From Acanthacorydalis orientalis (lineage: Eukaryota; Arthropoda; Insecta; Megaloptera; Corydalidae): a stretch of DNA of 64,000 nt. The notes below the pieces were generated by a model, which saw nothing but the letters and a program-made list of their open reading frames with translations, had not been told where the DNA came from and searched no databases. Both the position numbers and the translations under genes were made by a program. The stretch is taken from contig CM068323.1 of the NCBI GenBank assembly GCA_034766995.1, positions 3,706,967-3,770,966 of the forward strand. Reading direction: 5' to 3'. Each line of letters opens with the position of its first letter. The stretch's first letter is position 1. Below, in pieces: positions 1 through 11,459 of this stretch.

Positions 1-66
1 ATATATATATATCAGAGATGGGCAACATTTTCGATCAGAATAGCCATGTATATATACATATATACA

Positions 67-110
<44 letters not shown>
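1..110. repeat. (TA)n microsatellite at left edge
   Basis: Two TA-dinucleotide stretches (1-12 and about 70-109) with a short ATAC/ATGC-interrupted stretch between them. It continues past the window edge. The Tyr/Ile alternating reading frames it creates are not genes. Confidence 0.9.
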
Positions 111-455
111 ATTCATCTAACCACCAAACAGGCAATTTTCCGAGCATAGTTTTGTGATGAATCTTTTGTGGTAGTACATGGCGAGATATGGTCCCTAAAC
201 ATGACGGATGAGGTCACAGAGCAACGATGACACTTGACAAGAATGTGTGGGGGTGATCTGTCCGACCAGCCCGCTGTCCTCCCTCAATATTGGCCAACAA
301 TACGGCCATCACGGCCTTAAACTATAAAGAAAATGCAGCCTTGTATGAACGACCTCTCGACTTTTGTTACATATTTTTTTTTGTACCTTGATTTGTGATA
401 TTTCTACTAGATGCTCATAATGACATAGTTCTTTATCGGTTCTAATCGACATCTT

Positions 456-460
<5 letters not shown>
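111..460. other. No recognisable gene
   Basis: Moderately complex DNA (less AT-rich at 180-330) with no open frame I can match to a family. It may be an old repeat, but nothing in it supports a call. Confidence 0.5.

Positions 461-547
<87 letters not shown>
461..547. repeat. (TA)n microsatellite
   Basis: About 85 bases of nearly pure TA dinucleotide. Confidence 0.95.
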
Positions 548-552
<5 letters not shown>

Positions 553-1930
553 ATGAATCAATTTATAATTCTTATAAAAATCAATAAAAATAGAAAAATA
601 TATTTTCAAATCATTGAAACTTTGAGTTCTATATGAAATTTTTTTTTATATTTAAATTTCAGTACGAAAACAACATTTTCTTAACGAATTGTTGATTTTA
701 TTAAATAATTTATTGGTAAATATCAGTGTTATAAAATGGATAAACATATTAAAAAAGTTTCATAATAAAAAGAATGTCTGAAATAGAATAAATGTAGTGA
801 ATTTATAGACATTCAGTCGTGTGTGTGACTGATAGAAAATTTTATTTAAGAAACAAGAATTAAAGAAAATTTGTTTCGACTGTCTTTAAGTTTGATGACC
901 TGATTTAGTCAGTTCAGTATAAATTCTGTCAAGTTTCGTGTGATTTCGGATAGATTTTTGATTACGAGGTTTTCCAGTAAGTTCACATTTTTTTAATTCA
1001 AACTAGAACACAGGATTTTCGCTGAAGAATTACAAGTTAATTCACTGTTAATAATAGATGGGTGTGTATGATTTATACATGGAAAATAATATCTTGTATG
1101 TGATCGCCGTGTGTTTTCTTACAAGTAATCAGTATTTTTTTTGTTAAAATTTTCAGTAATATCCCTACACAATTCCAGAAATAATGAAAGATTTTACTGT
1201 GATCAAAAATGTTCAATAAATGATTATTGATCATTTTTGATTCTTGCTTATGCACATTTTGATAGGATGCCATCTTTTTTAGAACGTTAATGTACAGAAA
1301 AATCTTTCTTTTCCATGAGATCACTGTTCTTTGTATTTGTTTCTCCATCAGAGCGGTGTTGCCTTTCGACATTCTCACTGTATCTCTCTAAAGATGTCGA
1401 AAGACGGAACGAAAACAAAGAACAGTGACCTCAAGGCAAAGAAAAATAATTTCAAATCCAGGTACACAGAAACAGAACAAATTACGTATACAGAAAAATT
1501 ACTGACTGAAATCACACAATGATCATTTCAGACTGTAACTAACATATTTCTGAATGTGTACTTTTGAAAATGTAACGAAGCTTTCACGAATGAACTCTTC
1601 TTTCAAAGCACACAAAAAATAATGAATCGGTCGTTTCGAAAACTGCACAAGTCATAGAATTTGAATTTTAGAGTATTCAGTAAAAACATCGTCACACAAA
1701 TATGATTAGATTTTTTAAAGATTTTCTTTATTAATATGTTTTTTTAGGCGTTTAATTTGTTAGTTGTTTAATAGTCACTGTCCTATGAAACCTTAATGTA
1801 TAAAAAAATCAACGTAAATTGTTTTGATTTGTGTTGTTTTTTCAGGGAATAATACTAAATGGATAATAAATTGTTTGAAAAAGGTTTTTTTTATTATGAT
1901 TCTTTATTTAAAAACATTATATTATAGCAT
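548..1930. other. AT-rich DNA without a recognisable gene
   Basis: Only short open frames occur (up to about 100 codons). None has family motifs, and the base composition is that of non-coding DNA. I see no RNA gene, promoter or transposon end here. Confidence 0.5.
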
Positions 1931-1959
1931 ACGAATATGAACCTCCTTATAATCCAATA

Positions 1960-2300
1960 TTAAGGTGCATAATCATATTCGCCATCGGATTCTAGCAGAA
2001 TTTCTACCATTTCTTCGGTTGACCTGTTGAATATGTTGTTGTAAATTGACATGTGCTCCTCCAAGATGCTATCTTTCACTTTTAAATTGTCTATTTTTTA
2101 TATTTTATCGAAATTTCCGATCGCATCCTTTCGAATATGGAAGTGAAATCACATCTGTAGAATGTTTTAGTAGCTGGAATGTTTTTTTTTTTTTTTGATG
2201 AACCATCTATGAATTTCTCAGCCTCCACCATACCACCTTTATTAGCATCGTATTGAAAACTCATGTATGTTGAATGAGCAAATGTTTTTTTCTGGTCTTT
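1960..2300 (-). pseudogene. Unidentified coding-like fossil
   Basis: On the minus strand two adjoining frames look protein-like. One reads KTFAHSTYMSFQYDANKGG near 2280-2220; the other contains DSILEEHMSIYNNIFNRS and LLESDGEYDYAP near 2070-1965, ending at a stop. They are separated by a frame change, so any original gene is broken. I do not recognise the family. It directly abuts a mariner fragment (2305-2400), so it is probably part of another mobile element. It could also be chance open sequence. Confidence 0.25.
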
Positions 2301-2304
2301 TGGA

Positions 2305-2400
2305 ACTTGTTTCTTTCGGTTCCAACAGCTCATAATACACGAAACCCTCCATATCCCATCAAATAGAGAGCATTTCTTTATGACCGTGCATGTTTCGCTC
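2305..2400 (-). mobile_element. Mariner transposase fragment
   Basis: This roughly 95-base stretch is nearly the same as 11952-12047, inside the larger mariner relic at 11.5-12.6 kb. There the minus strand encodes the residues after the first catalytic Asp (…ERNMHGHKEMLSIWWDMEGF…). The match stops abruptly on both sides, so this is a short broken piece. It has no terminal repeats of its own. Confidence 0.75.
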
Positions 2401-3430
2401 TGGTGTCGCTAATAATTAGAGTGATGGTCCCAGTAAAGATCCCCGGGGCACCCCGGCCATCAAGGTCTTTATGTTTGACTACTTGTTTTCTAACTCTCAG
2501 TGGACGGTATGTCCGCGTAAGTATCCCCATCTTAGATAAATGTCACGCACTAACACACATTTAACAATTTAATACATATTTAAAATTCGCGCTATACTGT
2601 GAAAGATAAAGGACCGAGTGTATCTCTTTACGGGTGGCGTCGCGTGTTGGCAGAGATTGTTATTAAAAAGTTCGCCAAACAACGGTTCCGTTTTCAATAC
2701 CATCGTTGCCAGACCTGTATGTAAGACCATGGATTCAACAACTTTTTTCGACGAGGGATTCGCGAGTAACTAGCAGAGTTGTATAAAATAATGGGAGCTG
2801 TTTTGATGATTGAAATGTATTCGATTTTCCCATAAATTGACACACATTTTCTATAAACATGGCACCGGATTGATTCGTACACCTGGCATTTTGTCGATCG
2901 AACATTGTCGTTAACTCAATTCGATAATATTGAAACATTCCTTATATATTTTATTCGAATGATAGTAAATGTTTTGGTGTACAATCAAAAAAAACAGTAC
3001 GTGATAACTACGTACGTGTATTAGTATCCGACGAAAAATATTATTATTGATAATGCTGAGACAATGTGACACTTCGAGTACAACAAGCGTTCGTGCAATA
3101 CAAACAACGTATAATAATATAGAGTGTGACTAATTTTATCGTAACACATTATCACTGTTGTAACATCCTACGACATGATATACAAGTAGATAGAAACCGC
3201 ATTGACCACAATCCAGAAATTTTGAAGAGGTGATAGGATTTTGGTTTCCGGTTACTTGTGGATATCTGAACTTTATGAGCAACGAGGATAACAAAAAGAC
3301 ATTTTTTTTTACAAACGATACAGTCGGGGAAAACGTTATCTGTATCGACTATCGCTTGGTTTTGTATTTAAATGCGTACAAACGTGAATCTGCAAACACA
3401 ATACAGATAATAATATACTCGTGAAAACAC
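2401..3430. other. No recognisable gene
   Basis: Mixed-complexity DNA with a slightly GC-richer part (2420-2530, 2600-2700). Short open frames at 2.69-2.94 kb (minus) and 3.23-3.42 kb (plus) have no recognisable motif. I see no transposon ends. Confidence 0.45.
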
Positions 3431-3431
3431 A

Positions 3432-3458
3432 CACGTGTGGGTATTTCTACACACACAT

Positions 3459-3539
<81 letters not shown>

Positions 3540-3545
3540 CACATA
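3432..3545. repeat. (CA)n/(TA)n compound microsatellite
   Basis: An interrupted CA tract (about 3450-3470) runs into TA dinucleotides to about 3532, then ATGTATGTACAC. The joint CA-to-TA structure recurs in many tracts of this window. Confidence 0.9.
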
Positions 3546-3834
3546 CGAGAGTAACGCCAAATATTCTCAGTCTTGATAGGAAAAAATATAAACAAAAAAA
3601 CCTGAACTCTACTATTTTCCTTGTACGGATGGTGCAAAAAGTACGAAAGGATTGAAAACATTAATATTATTTTGTTTTGTATTATTTTCATCATTTTTTA
3701 TTTCCTGAATTATAAGGTAAATGTATATAAAAGGGATATGATGTAATAGGGAATGATGTAAAAGGGATATCATACGGTTTTATTGGGGAAATAATAAATA
3801 AAAGTCGATTTACAGTTCGAAGTGAATTAATCGA

Positions 3835-5640
3835 TTTATAGGCAAAGAGAATGTAGAAAACCAAACAAGAAGCGGACGTTCTAGGAAACCTTCTAATAAA
3901 GAAGAACAGTCTGTCATAAAAAGAGATGAAAAAGATTCAAAAATCACTTAATCAGAAGAAGCAGCACAGTTAAAAATAGATTTTAATAAAACTGTAACTT
4001 CCAGAACCGTGCAAAATGTATTACCTCCTGATGGTATAATACTAGAGTACCTAGGAAAAAAATCTGTGTAAGTAAAATCGATAAGGATAAAAGAATTAAC
4101 ATTGCAAAAGACCAAAACAAAAATATGGGTTTGTGAAGAGGAGTAATCTTTTTTGATTAAAGTAAATTTAATATTTTTCGGTCGAATTTCTGTCTGGTGA
4201 AAACCTAGTACAGAATTGTACGCTGAAAATTTGTTACCCGCTGTGAAGCATGGGGGTGGAGGAATAATTGTGTAGTGTTGAATGGCAACGTCTGGTATGG
4301 GAGAACTTGTTTTCCATCGATGGGATAATGAATAAGATGGTTTATATAAATATTTTGAAAAATAACCTGAAAAAAGCGCTGAAAAGCTGGGTCTTGAAAG
4401 TGACTTCTACTTTCAACATGACAATGACCCTTCAGCACACAGCCTACTTAAGGGGATCCGGTGGTCTAGCGGCCTAAAATTTAAGCTATTTTAAAAAATT
4501 TTTTTCTATATGAGGGTAATGAATAATGCTTTCAAATTTTTTTACACTTATTTTATTACTAATAAACTACACAAAAATGAAAATAAAGACAAAAAAAAAT
4601 TTTTTTTTAATTAGAAAAATGATGCTGAAGTCTCCCTCTCTAAAAAAATGGAATTGCGTGGTGAATGATGATTTATCTCTCCCTCCGATCTGAAATAAAA
4701 CAATTGACGAATTTTTAATTAGTATAAGTATAGCTATCGCAGGAAGTAGAATAAAAAAAAAAAAAATTGACAAAATGGCGCGTAGTCAAAAGTACAAGTT
4801 TGAAAACGACCAGTATTTTTGAATGTTTTGTTAATAAAAAAAATATAAATATTTTACGGAAACTATTAGTTAGCTAGAACTATTGAGCTAGAACTATTGA
4901 GCTAGAACTATTCAGAATAACATATTAAAATTTCAGACAAACCGGTCAAGTAGTTTTTTTTTTCTGGCCCCCGCAAGACGAAAAAAAAGTAGTTTCGAGA
5001 TAAACGCGTTTAAAGTTTCAAGCAAGTATATATTCTTCTACCTACCTGACCTTCTAATGGGCTGTAGATCCTGAAATACTCTGAATTTCATCATCAAATT
5101 TTAACAGTATATTTTTAAGATACTATACTTTCAAAAAAAAAATCGATTTTTCGAAAATTCTAGACCACCGGGTCCCCTTAATAAACGAATGGACTTTGTC
5201 TAACACCCTTCCATACCCTTAACACACCACCACAATCTCCTGATTGGAATTCGATTGAGCATTTATGGGATATACTGGATGGGATATCAGAAAACATGAT
5301 ACGACTAATAAATCTGAATTAAATGAAGTGATCGTACGCGAATGGAGAAATGTAAATCCGGAAGTGACGTACAAGTTAATTTTTTCCATGCAAAATGGAT
5401 TAAAAGAAGTAATAAGGAGGAACGGTTTACTAATTAATTTCAAGTTTTCTGAAAATACTTATTAGTGAAATTCGAATGACTACAAGTTGTGCCAATACGT
5501 TTTTCGCGAAAAAAACGATAGTATTTTAATTTTTCGTACCGTCGTACATTTCTCTGTTTTTCTCTTATTTTTATTTGATGTAAGGTAAATGTACTAATGA
5601 GTGGACACGTCCCAATACCTGGACATTGATGCAACGATCA
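3835..5640 (+). mobile_element. Tc1-like transposon fossil, split by a MITE
   Basis: A degraded DD34E-type Tc1 transposase reads on the plus strand. The N-terminal part (3840-4060) gives QTRSGRSRKPS and SEEAAQLK with stops, consistent with the paired-like DNA-binding region. The middle (4228-4447) matches the segment around the second Asp, where FQHDND is retained. The C-terminal part (5219-5465) contains IEHLWDIL with the Glu position, then EVIVREWRNVNPEVTYK. Frameshifts and stops break every part. Between the middle and C-terminal parts lies a 726-bp MITE (4452-5177). The same segment without the MITE lies at 14793-15330. It is non-functional. Confidence 0.85.
4452..5177. mobile_element. 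TTAA-flanked MITE, copy 1 (726 bp)
   Basis: The ends are inverted repeats: GGGGATCCGGTGGTCTAG at the left (one mismatch to the other copies) and CTAGACCACCGGGTCCCC at the right. TTAA stands on both sides (4448-4451 and 5178-5181). The paralogous segment at 15017-15020 has a single TTAA and no insert, which is a clean empty site. The interior is AT-rich without a conserved protein. A 4-bp TTAA duplication is typical of piggyBac and Kolobok elements; which group mobilised this one cannot be decided here. Three more copies lie at 27050, 30374 and 59115. Confidence 0.9.
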
Positions 5641-6083
5641 ATAAATATTAAGCTAATATGATAACTAAGAAAACAAATCTGGTTGATTTGCATTCCTTGA
5701 GAATTTGGTCATACGTTTTAATATAATATTTCAATAATAATTACTTGAATGGCGACAGTCAAATTCATATCACGTTTCGTTAGTTTCGTTAAGGTATGAC
5801 TAGGGAAAACGCATAACTTATTTAGAAGAAAAATATTAAAATATAAGGTATTTTTACATTATTACAAAAGTTTTAGCTTGCCGAAAATATTCCAAAGGAA
5901 TGTTTAAAAAAGTTAGAATATCAATAATATTTGTTATCTAAAAATGAAAATGTCTATAAATTGGTACATGGTAATAGTCACTACCTGATAACTAACCGGC
6001 TGTCTAGAAACTCCCCAACTTATCATTTTGAGTGCTTGCTTATTTGGACTAATACCTGAAGACGGCGCGTGACATCTTCTAAA

Positions 6084-6400
6084 CTTCATGTAAAGATTCA
6101 ACGGTCGAACATATCACAAATTTAAACTTCTACATCTAAATTAACCGTTAATTCAACATCGAGGTCGCAAACTCTTTTATCGATTAGAACTCTCTAAAAA
6201 AATTACGCCCTATTATCCCTAAGGTAACTTAATCTTTTAATCATTATTAATGGATCATATACTCATAAATAAATGTTTTTATTATATAAAGTTTACTTAA
6301 TTTATTTATTACTCCAATACAATAATTTATAAAATAAAAACTTATATTTAAGTAAAATATTATTTAATTATTAATTATCAAGATCTATAGGGTCTTATTG
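6084..6400 (-). pseudogene. Nuclear mitochondrial 16S rRNA fragment (NUMT), copy 1
   Basis: The plus strand carries the antisense of a highly conserved part of insect mitochondrial large-subunit rRNA, including CATCGAGGTCGCAAACTC and TATCCCTAAGGTAACTT (near 6150-6230). The surrounding AT-rich text also has the order expected for insect 16S. The normally invariant ACGCTGTTATCC is changed here to ACGCCCTATTATCC. It lies inside a nuclear duplicated block beside a transposon, so it is a nuclear pseudogene and not an expressed rRNA. Confidence 0.85.
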
Positions 6401-6690
6401 CAGCATTTACCACAATAAAATTTGAAAGTATTTGATATTGTTTACAACCTTAATTAATATATGTAACCAACATTTGTATGTGTGTATTCAGTTTTATGCG
6501 CTTTTATAAAAAGTTTTAATACGTTTTGCTAAACGTAACCTCAAAATTTTTCATCATATTTAAAGCCTTTAAAACTGTGCATTTAGTCCAGTTGATCTGT
6601 TCGTGAAATATTTCGTCGGAATGGACAATCGAATCCTGGCTGAGGGACGAAGGGAGTGTGTCTAGAGTATAATTACACTTTTATGAACTG

Positions 6691-6879
6691 TCAGATTTTA
6701 GGCTGTCTCGGCCAGCGCAAAAAAAGTTTAAATTTCGGTTTTTTTTTTAAATATCTCGCTTCCTGTTGTAGTTACAAAATAAATTAAAACAATATTTTGC
6801 AGGAAATTTAATTCTCCACAACTTTCATTCTCATACTTTTTTCATGCAATGAATATTTTTTTATTTATTGTAAAAAATG
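6691..6879. other. Short AT-rich spacer
   Basis: No gene or repeat recognised between the duplicated block and the mariner fragment. Confidence 0.4.
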
Positions 6880-7215
6880 ATGTTTTCTTGGGAATGCTGA
6901 AAAAACAGTGGCCATCACGTACACAGCCTACAAAACAGTCTTCGCCTTCTTCAGCGCACTTTTACCAATCTTTGGTTGGTTGGTTATTGGGATTGTAGGG
7001 CTTTTCAACAGCTAAGGTCATTAGCGCCCTATCACCAGTCGTCCACAGCTTTGACTGCTATTTTGGCTCGTATGTGTAGGGGTGGATCCATGTTTCATAT
7101 ACGATGACGAATCGACGCAAAAAGGCCTACTCATTTTTTTCCATTCTTACGGTAACTGGTACAGTACTCGCCTCAAATATCTGTATAACGTCGCTTCTGG
7201 ATGAAATTTCGCCTA
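6880..7215 (-). mobile_element. Mariner transposase fragment
   Basis: The minus strand reads FLRRFVIVYETWIHPYT near 7145-7085, matching the region of the first catalytic Asp in DD34D mariners (compare ITMDETWVHH in the 51.3-kb element). Here that Asp position reads Tyr. A later segment gives KTVL and VMATVF-like residues (about 6950-6900). Stops and an unrelated-looking insert at 6975-7050 break it. It is a fragment with no terminal repeats found. Confidence 0.55.
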
Positions 7216-7859
7216 TGCTAGTTTGAACAGTGACACTTGATACCTATGACCATAGATAAAAGACTCTCTAGATGACCAGAGTTAAAAATGTATGGAATGA
7301 AAACGATGATTGGGGGGGGGGGATGCGGGATATTAATCTTACGGACTTAGATGGCATTGTCGGCGCGATATTTGTGCGGGAGGTTTGAATACTTCAAATT
7401 TGAATATTAGCGCTAGTGTAAATTCCCATTCAGAAATGTTTAATTTAAACACATTTTATAATGACTCTCAAGTAATCAATTCCATATAAAATACGAAATT
7501 CATTACTTTAAAATTATTATAAAATTGTGTTAAAATTAAATATTTTTTAATGGATGTGAATTTATTTTAAATTATTTATTTTTTTGCAATAATACTATTG
7601 TATGATCCTGTTTACAATTCATAAAAAAGACAGTTATCTATGTAATTTATTTATTTTTAAAAAATATTAAACACTAACAATAAATAACTGAACACTAGTA
7701 ATAAATACAAAAAAAAGAACGTTTAACACAACACTAAAAATTGCTGTACCGTCGAAACCGAAGGAAGGGGTGTTTTTTCGATTTTAAGGAATTTAACGCT
7801 TTTAGGTTATTTCATCCCATGTCACACCCCGTGCACATAACCCGATGTCCAATTGACTC
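7216..7859. other. AT-rich DNA, no gene
   Basis: Contains a G homopolymer of about 10 bases at 7311-7321 and long A/T runs. Nothing coding is seen. Confidence 0.5.
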
Positions 7860-7869
7860 CATTCGCCGA

Positions 7870-8330
7870 ATAACTTCAATGATCATTCGTGACAAATGAT
7901 CTGAAGTTAAATTTCAAAAAAAAATAGTAGGCACTTGACTGCTTCCAGCTATGTCTCACATCTTGCAATATAAAAACCATAACGCTATTTACATGTTCCT
8001 TCCCTGTGAATCCGGTATTCATTTCAACATGCTCAGTAATTCTATAGGCACGTAGGTCATACGACAACCTTTCGCGAATTTACATTTCATCGAACATTAA
8101 CAAACAGAAGTTGTCTTTGTCCTCTAAATTACTGATCATGCGTGTTTGGTACGACATAATGTAGTCGCTTACACCTGGTTTCAAAGGAATTAATCTCAAA
8201 AAAGTCATTAAAGAATTAATCGACGGCAAAGCAATTAATTTCCATAATAAATGATAACCATTGGGCTTCTTTTCCAGAAAAACAAACATAACAACTCCTC
8301 TTCTATCCACTGTTTACCTAAATCTGCCAT
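7870..8330 (-). pseudogene. P-element/THAP9-like transposase fragment
   Basis: Two minus-strand frames join across one stop. The first (8310-8080) reads NGYHLLWKLIALPSINSL, then IPLKPGVSD, and ends at CLLMFDEM. The second (8067-7876) continues LSYDLRAYR...VMVFILQDVRHSWKQSSAYYF. In THAP9/P-element transposases the same order leads into the RNase H-like fold, where the Asp of the FDEM motif is the first catalytic acid. A stop directly after FDEM and the lack of a downstream catalytic part make it inactive. Weak minus-strand frames at 8679-9100 may be upstream pieces but cannot be matched. Confidence 0.6.
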
Positions 8331-8339
8331 ACTCCTAAC

Positions 8340-10105
8340 ACGAACCTATAAAAAATTTATTTACGTTTGTTAATTTATAATGGCAGTTGTAAACATTTAT
8401 GAATTTTAAAAAGTTAGTTAAAGTAAGTTACAGTATTAAATTTTAAAATAATTTTTAGTTGTGATCTAAAATGTATGTTACATATTGTATCGTATAACTT
8501 TGTACTGTTTCGAATTACTAAATTAACACTTACACCATCAGTGTTTCGATTTAAAATAATAATGGAAACATTGCAGATGGTGGTTACAATTTGAATAGTA
8601 ATTATAGTAGAAACGTTTATAATTTTACAAAATAAATTATAGTGTAAATAATAATATTACACTTGTGAATACTTATATTCACTGATAGATCTTCAATGGT
8701 AAAAGCAGTCGTTGTTTCCATCGTACTGGTTGATGAGAACACTGCGGACGGTGACTAAAATTTAAACAGCATTTATCATACAAACCTTTCTTGTTACCCA
8801 GAAACAAATTAGGTACTTTCAGATCATTGTATCTCACATAGCATGGTTTTGAAAAATTGTTATTTTTCAAAACCATATATAATAAACAACTAGCAGGTTA
8901 TGTTAAGAAATTAAATTTTTATGTCTGTCTTTCCAAACACAACGAGAGGACCGCTGATCTGTTGATGCAGTTTTGTTGAGAATAGGTAAAATCGCATGAT
9001 CTAAAATGATGCTGACATTTTTTTCATTCTGCATGCTGAAATCCACATGTTCTTCACCAATTGCCTTTGTTAGAATCCGAAGACGTGTTCTACAATGCAA
9101 ATATTATTACACATAAATAACTATTAACAAATAAAGTTAATCTAATTAAAATATAACTCACCTGTTTAAATCACAAATTATTTCAGAAACACTAAACAAT
9201 AAAAATGTTAAACACATGTCAAACAGATGTAATTTTTGAACAGACTCTTTTTAAGAATACAATTTTTCTTTAACCAATAAAAAAGCATATATATGTTCAT
9301 GTTCTGTGCCAATAATAGAACGATATACAAAATGATTTATAAATCGAACAGCTAACGCCATCCATTCGTGTCAGCATTACTAAAAAGCATGCTCAAAGTT
9401 GCCTATATTACTTTGACCGGCCTAGCCGTGACGTAACTAAATGAAAGGGAGGAAATATCTGATAGAAATTTACTAAACGACTCTCGTATATTGAAAAAAA
9501 AATAATTCCAAAGAGATAAATGCAGTCTTTCCTATAAAGACATGAACTTTTCAAATTGTTCTTGTATTTGTACAATTTTCAATTTTTCAGTTTCAGTTTT
9601 TTCATTTTTTCTTGTTAAATGTTAAAAATAAATTTCATAACAAATCGTCGGTTTAGAAGAAGTGACAATAATTATCTGAAATTTGTTCAGTCTATTCTTA
9701 ACTTAGTTATAGTCGGTCCTATCCCTCTTCTTCGTGATAGTTATTTTGACAGAAATGTATTTCAAGAGACCACGAGTATCGAAATCATTACGAAAATATT
9801 TACAACTCGTCCAAATCCGTTTTATGTGCGGAAAGTTGACATTAACGGGAAATATTTTCGTATATCCTGAGATACAAATGTTGAAACACAGCATTCGAGA
9901 TAAAATTAGAACATGGATTGAAAACATTCTTTTTATTTATTTTTTGCTTTTTGTACACTTTTCTCGAAATGAAATTATTTATAACATTATCAAGTAACAA
10001 ATGTAAGTTTTCGTACTATCCGAATAATTTGTTGATCGTTGATTTTTCCGTCTATTAAAGAACACGATTTGTGTTTTTTAATAGAATGCTTTATAAACTG
10101 TGGTT
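8340..10105. other. AT-rich DNA with short unidentified frames
   Basis: Minus frames at 8679-8876 and 8903-9100 and plus frames at 9619-9997 are 65-87 codons, with no motif I recognise. The composition is ordinary for this window. I see no transposon ends or RNA genes. Confidence 0.4.
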
Positions 10106-10109
10106 AGCT

Positions 10110-10466
10110 TTTTCATATGTAAATATTCTTGTAAGATGTTACATACACGTTCATCTGAGATGCTACTATCTTAACTATCTCATTCACTTTGATTCTATGA
10201 TCACTTAAAACAATCTCATTGTTTTCTCCAATCATCTCTTCAGTAGTCACGTCAATTGGACGACATGGACGTTCTTCATCACAAACGTTCGTACGACAAC
10301 GTTTAAAGTCACGAATCCAATATCTGACAGTTGTCATCGAAGGTGCAGAGTTTTCGTAGACAGTGTGTAACTTTAATTTCTCCGTATTGTGCCTAATCTT
10401 TGACAGCAGTGGTTTGAAAAATAATGCTGTTAAAATATATTGCAGTTTGGTGCCATCACTTGTCAA
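10110..10466 (-). mobile_element. Mariner N-terminal (DNA-binding) fragment
   Basis: The minus strand reads SAPSMTTVRYWIRDFKRCRT, DEERPCRP and then a second helix-turn-helix-like part DHRIKVNEIVKIVAS. This is the order of the two HTH motifs and linker in DD34D mariner transposases, ahead of the catalytic domain. No catalytic part follows. The fragment stops at a (TA)n tract (from 10494) on one side. It is non-functional. Confidence 0.75.
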
Positions 10467-10489
10467 ACATGGGTAATTGTCACTCTACC

Positions 10490-10493
<4 letters not shown>

Positions 10494-10545
<52 letters not shown>
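10494..10545. repeat. (TA)n microsatellite
   Basis: Pure TA for about 48 bases, followed by ATGTATGTGTGTG. Confidence 0.95.
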
Positions 10546-10554
<9 letters not shown>

Positions 10555-11040
10555 ATCAATATCTGTATTGGCAGGGTGCAGAGTATATGGTGGGGACAAC
10601 TGAATCGATCGGAGCGCTCGCTGTGGACAAATTTTTGTTAAATCATGCTCAATTCACCAACAAATTATCATGAATTAAAATAAAATTATTTACATTAATT
10701 TTGTTAAAAAAACTCAAATTAATATCCTACTATTTTTTTCAATTTTTATTATTGTAGCTGTCATGTATTATTTGTTTCGATTTTATCGGTTAACCTCACT
10801 ATTCTAAAATAATAGTATTTGATATTTATTTAAATTTTTTATACTTACTTTCCTTATCATAATACGTTCGATTTAATTTTCTCTTTCAAAAATACAATTG
10901 CACTTTTTTATTTATATCATTATAAATTTTTACATTTTGTTTTTATAACGAATTTTTGTTTTTTACAGTGATTTTACATATGTCCCACAATTCTCGAGCA
11001 TGATTTTTTGTAACCATCAGATGTCGTTTTCGTCGCGCTC
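10546..11040. other. AT-rich DNA, no gene
   Basis: No feature recognised. Confidence 0.45.
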
Positions 11041-11100
11041 CCTGCCAATATTCATTCTTGGAAGTATATTACAACGTAATTGTTTTATATGTAAAATTAA

Positions 11101-11154
<54 letters not shown>

Positions 11155-11303
11155 ATATATAAAACAATTACGTTGTAATATATCTGCGAGAATGAATATA
11201 CTAACATATCGATATATATATATATATATATATAATTTTACATATAAAACAATTACGCTATAATATAACTGCGAGAATGAATGTACAATCATATCGACAT
11301 ATA

Positions 11304-11340
<37 letters not shown>

Positions 11341-11418
11341 ACATATAAAACAATTACGTTGTAATATATTTCCGGGAATGAATATACGACATATTGATAC
11401 ACAGACGCACACACACAC

Positions 11419-11450
<32 letters not shown>

Positions 11451-11452
11451 TA
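11041..11452. repeat. Inverted and tandem 50-60-bp units separated by (TA)n
   Basis: A core containing ACAATTACGTTGTAATATA and GAATGAATATAC occurs four times. The first copy (11045-11100) is inverted relative to the next three (11160-11205, 11233-11287, 11340-11390). (TA)n tracts of different length lie between them. The first two copies could pair as a hairpin with a TA loop. A related core occurs at 43978-44030. No coding potential. Confidence 0.8.
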
Positions 11453-11459
11453 CGAGATT

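Larger units (their letters stand above)
4228..6690. repeat. Segmental duplicate, copy 1 (Tc1 + mitochondrial 16S)
   Basis: This block matches 14793-16548 in order and orientation over the Tc1 C-terminus, its 3' flank, the 16S-like stretch and a further 290 bases. The main difference is the MITE inserted at 4452-5177. Substitutions and small indels are scattered throughout, so the copies are old. The match ends at about 6688 (shared text ...ACTTTTATGAACTGTC). Confidence 0.85.

Noticed and set aside
111..460. Retroviral or viral remnant
   Set aside because: No gag, pol or env-like motif could be read in any frame; nothing viral is supported in the window.
1073..1522. Small overlapping genes on both strands
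   Set aside because: Low-complexity composition, no motifs, overlapping opposite frames.
4452..4475. Internal polymerase III box in the MITE end (GGTGGTCTAGCGG), suggesting a SINE
   Set aside because: The sequence is part of the 18-bp terminal inverted repeat; the element has TTAA duplications and no A-rich tail.
6084..6400. Functional mitochondrial 16S rRNA gene
   Set aside because: It is a partial sequence with changed invariant positions, embedded beside transposons and duplicated; no other mitochondrial genes are adjacent.
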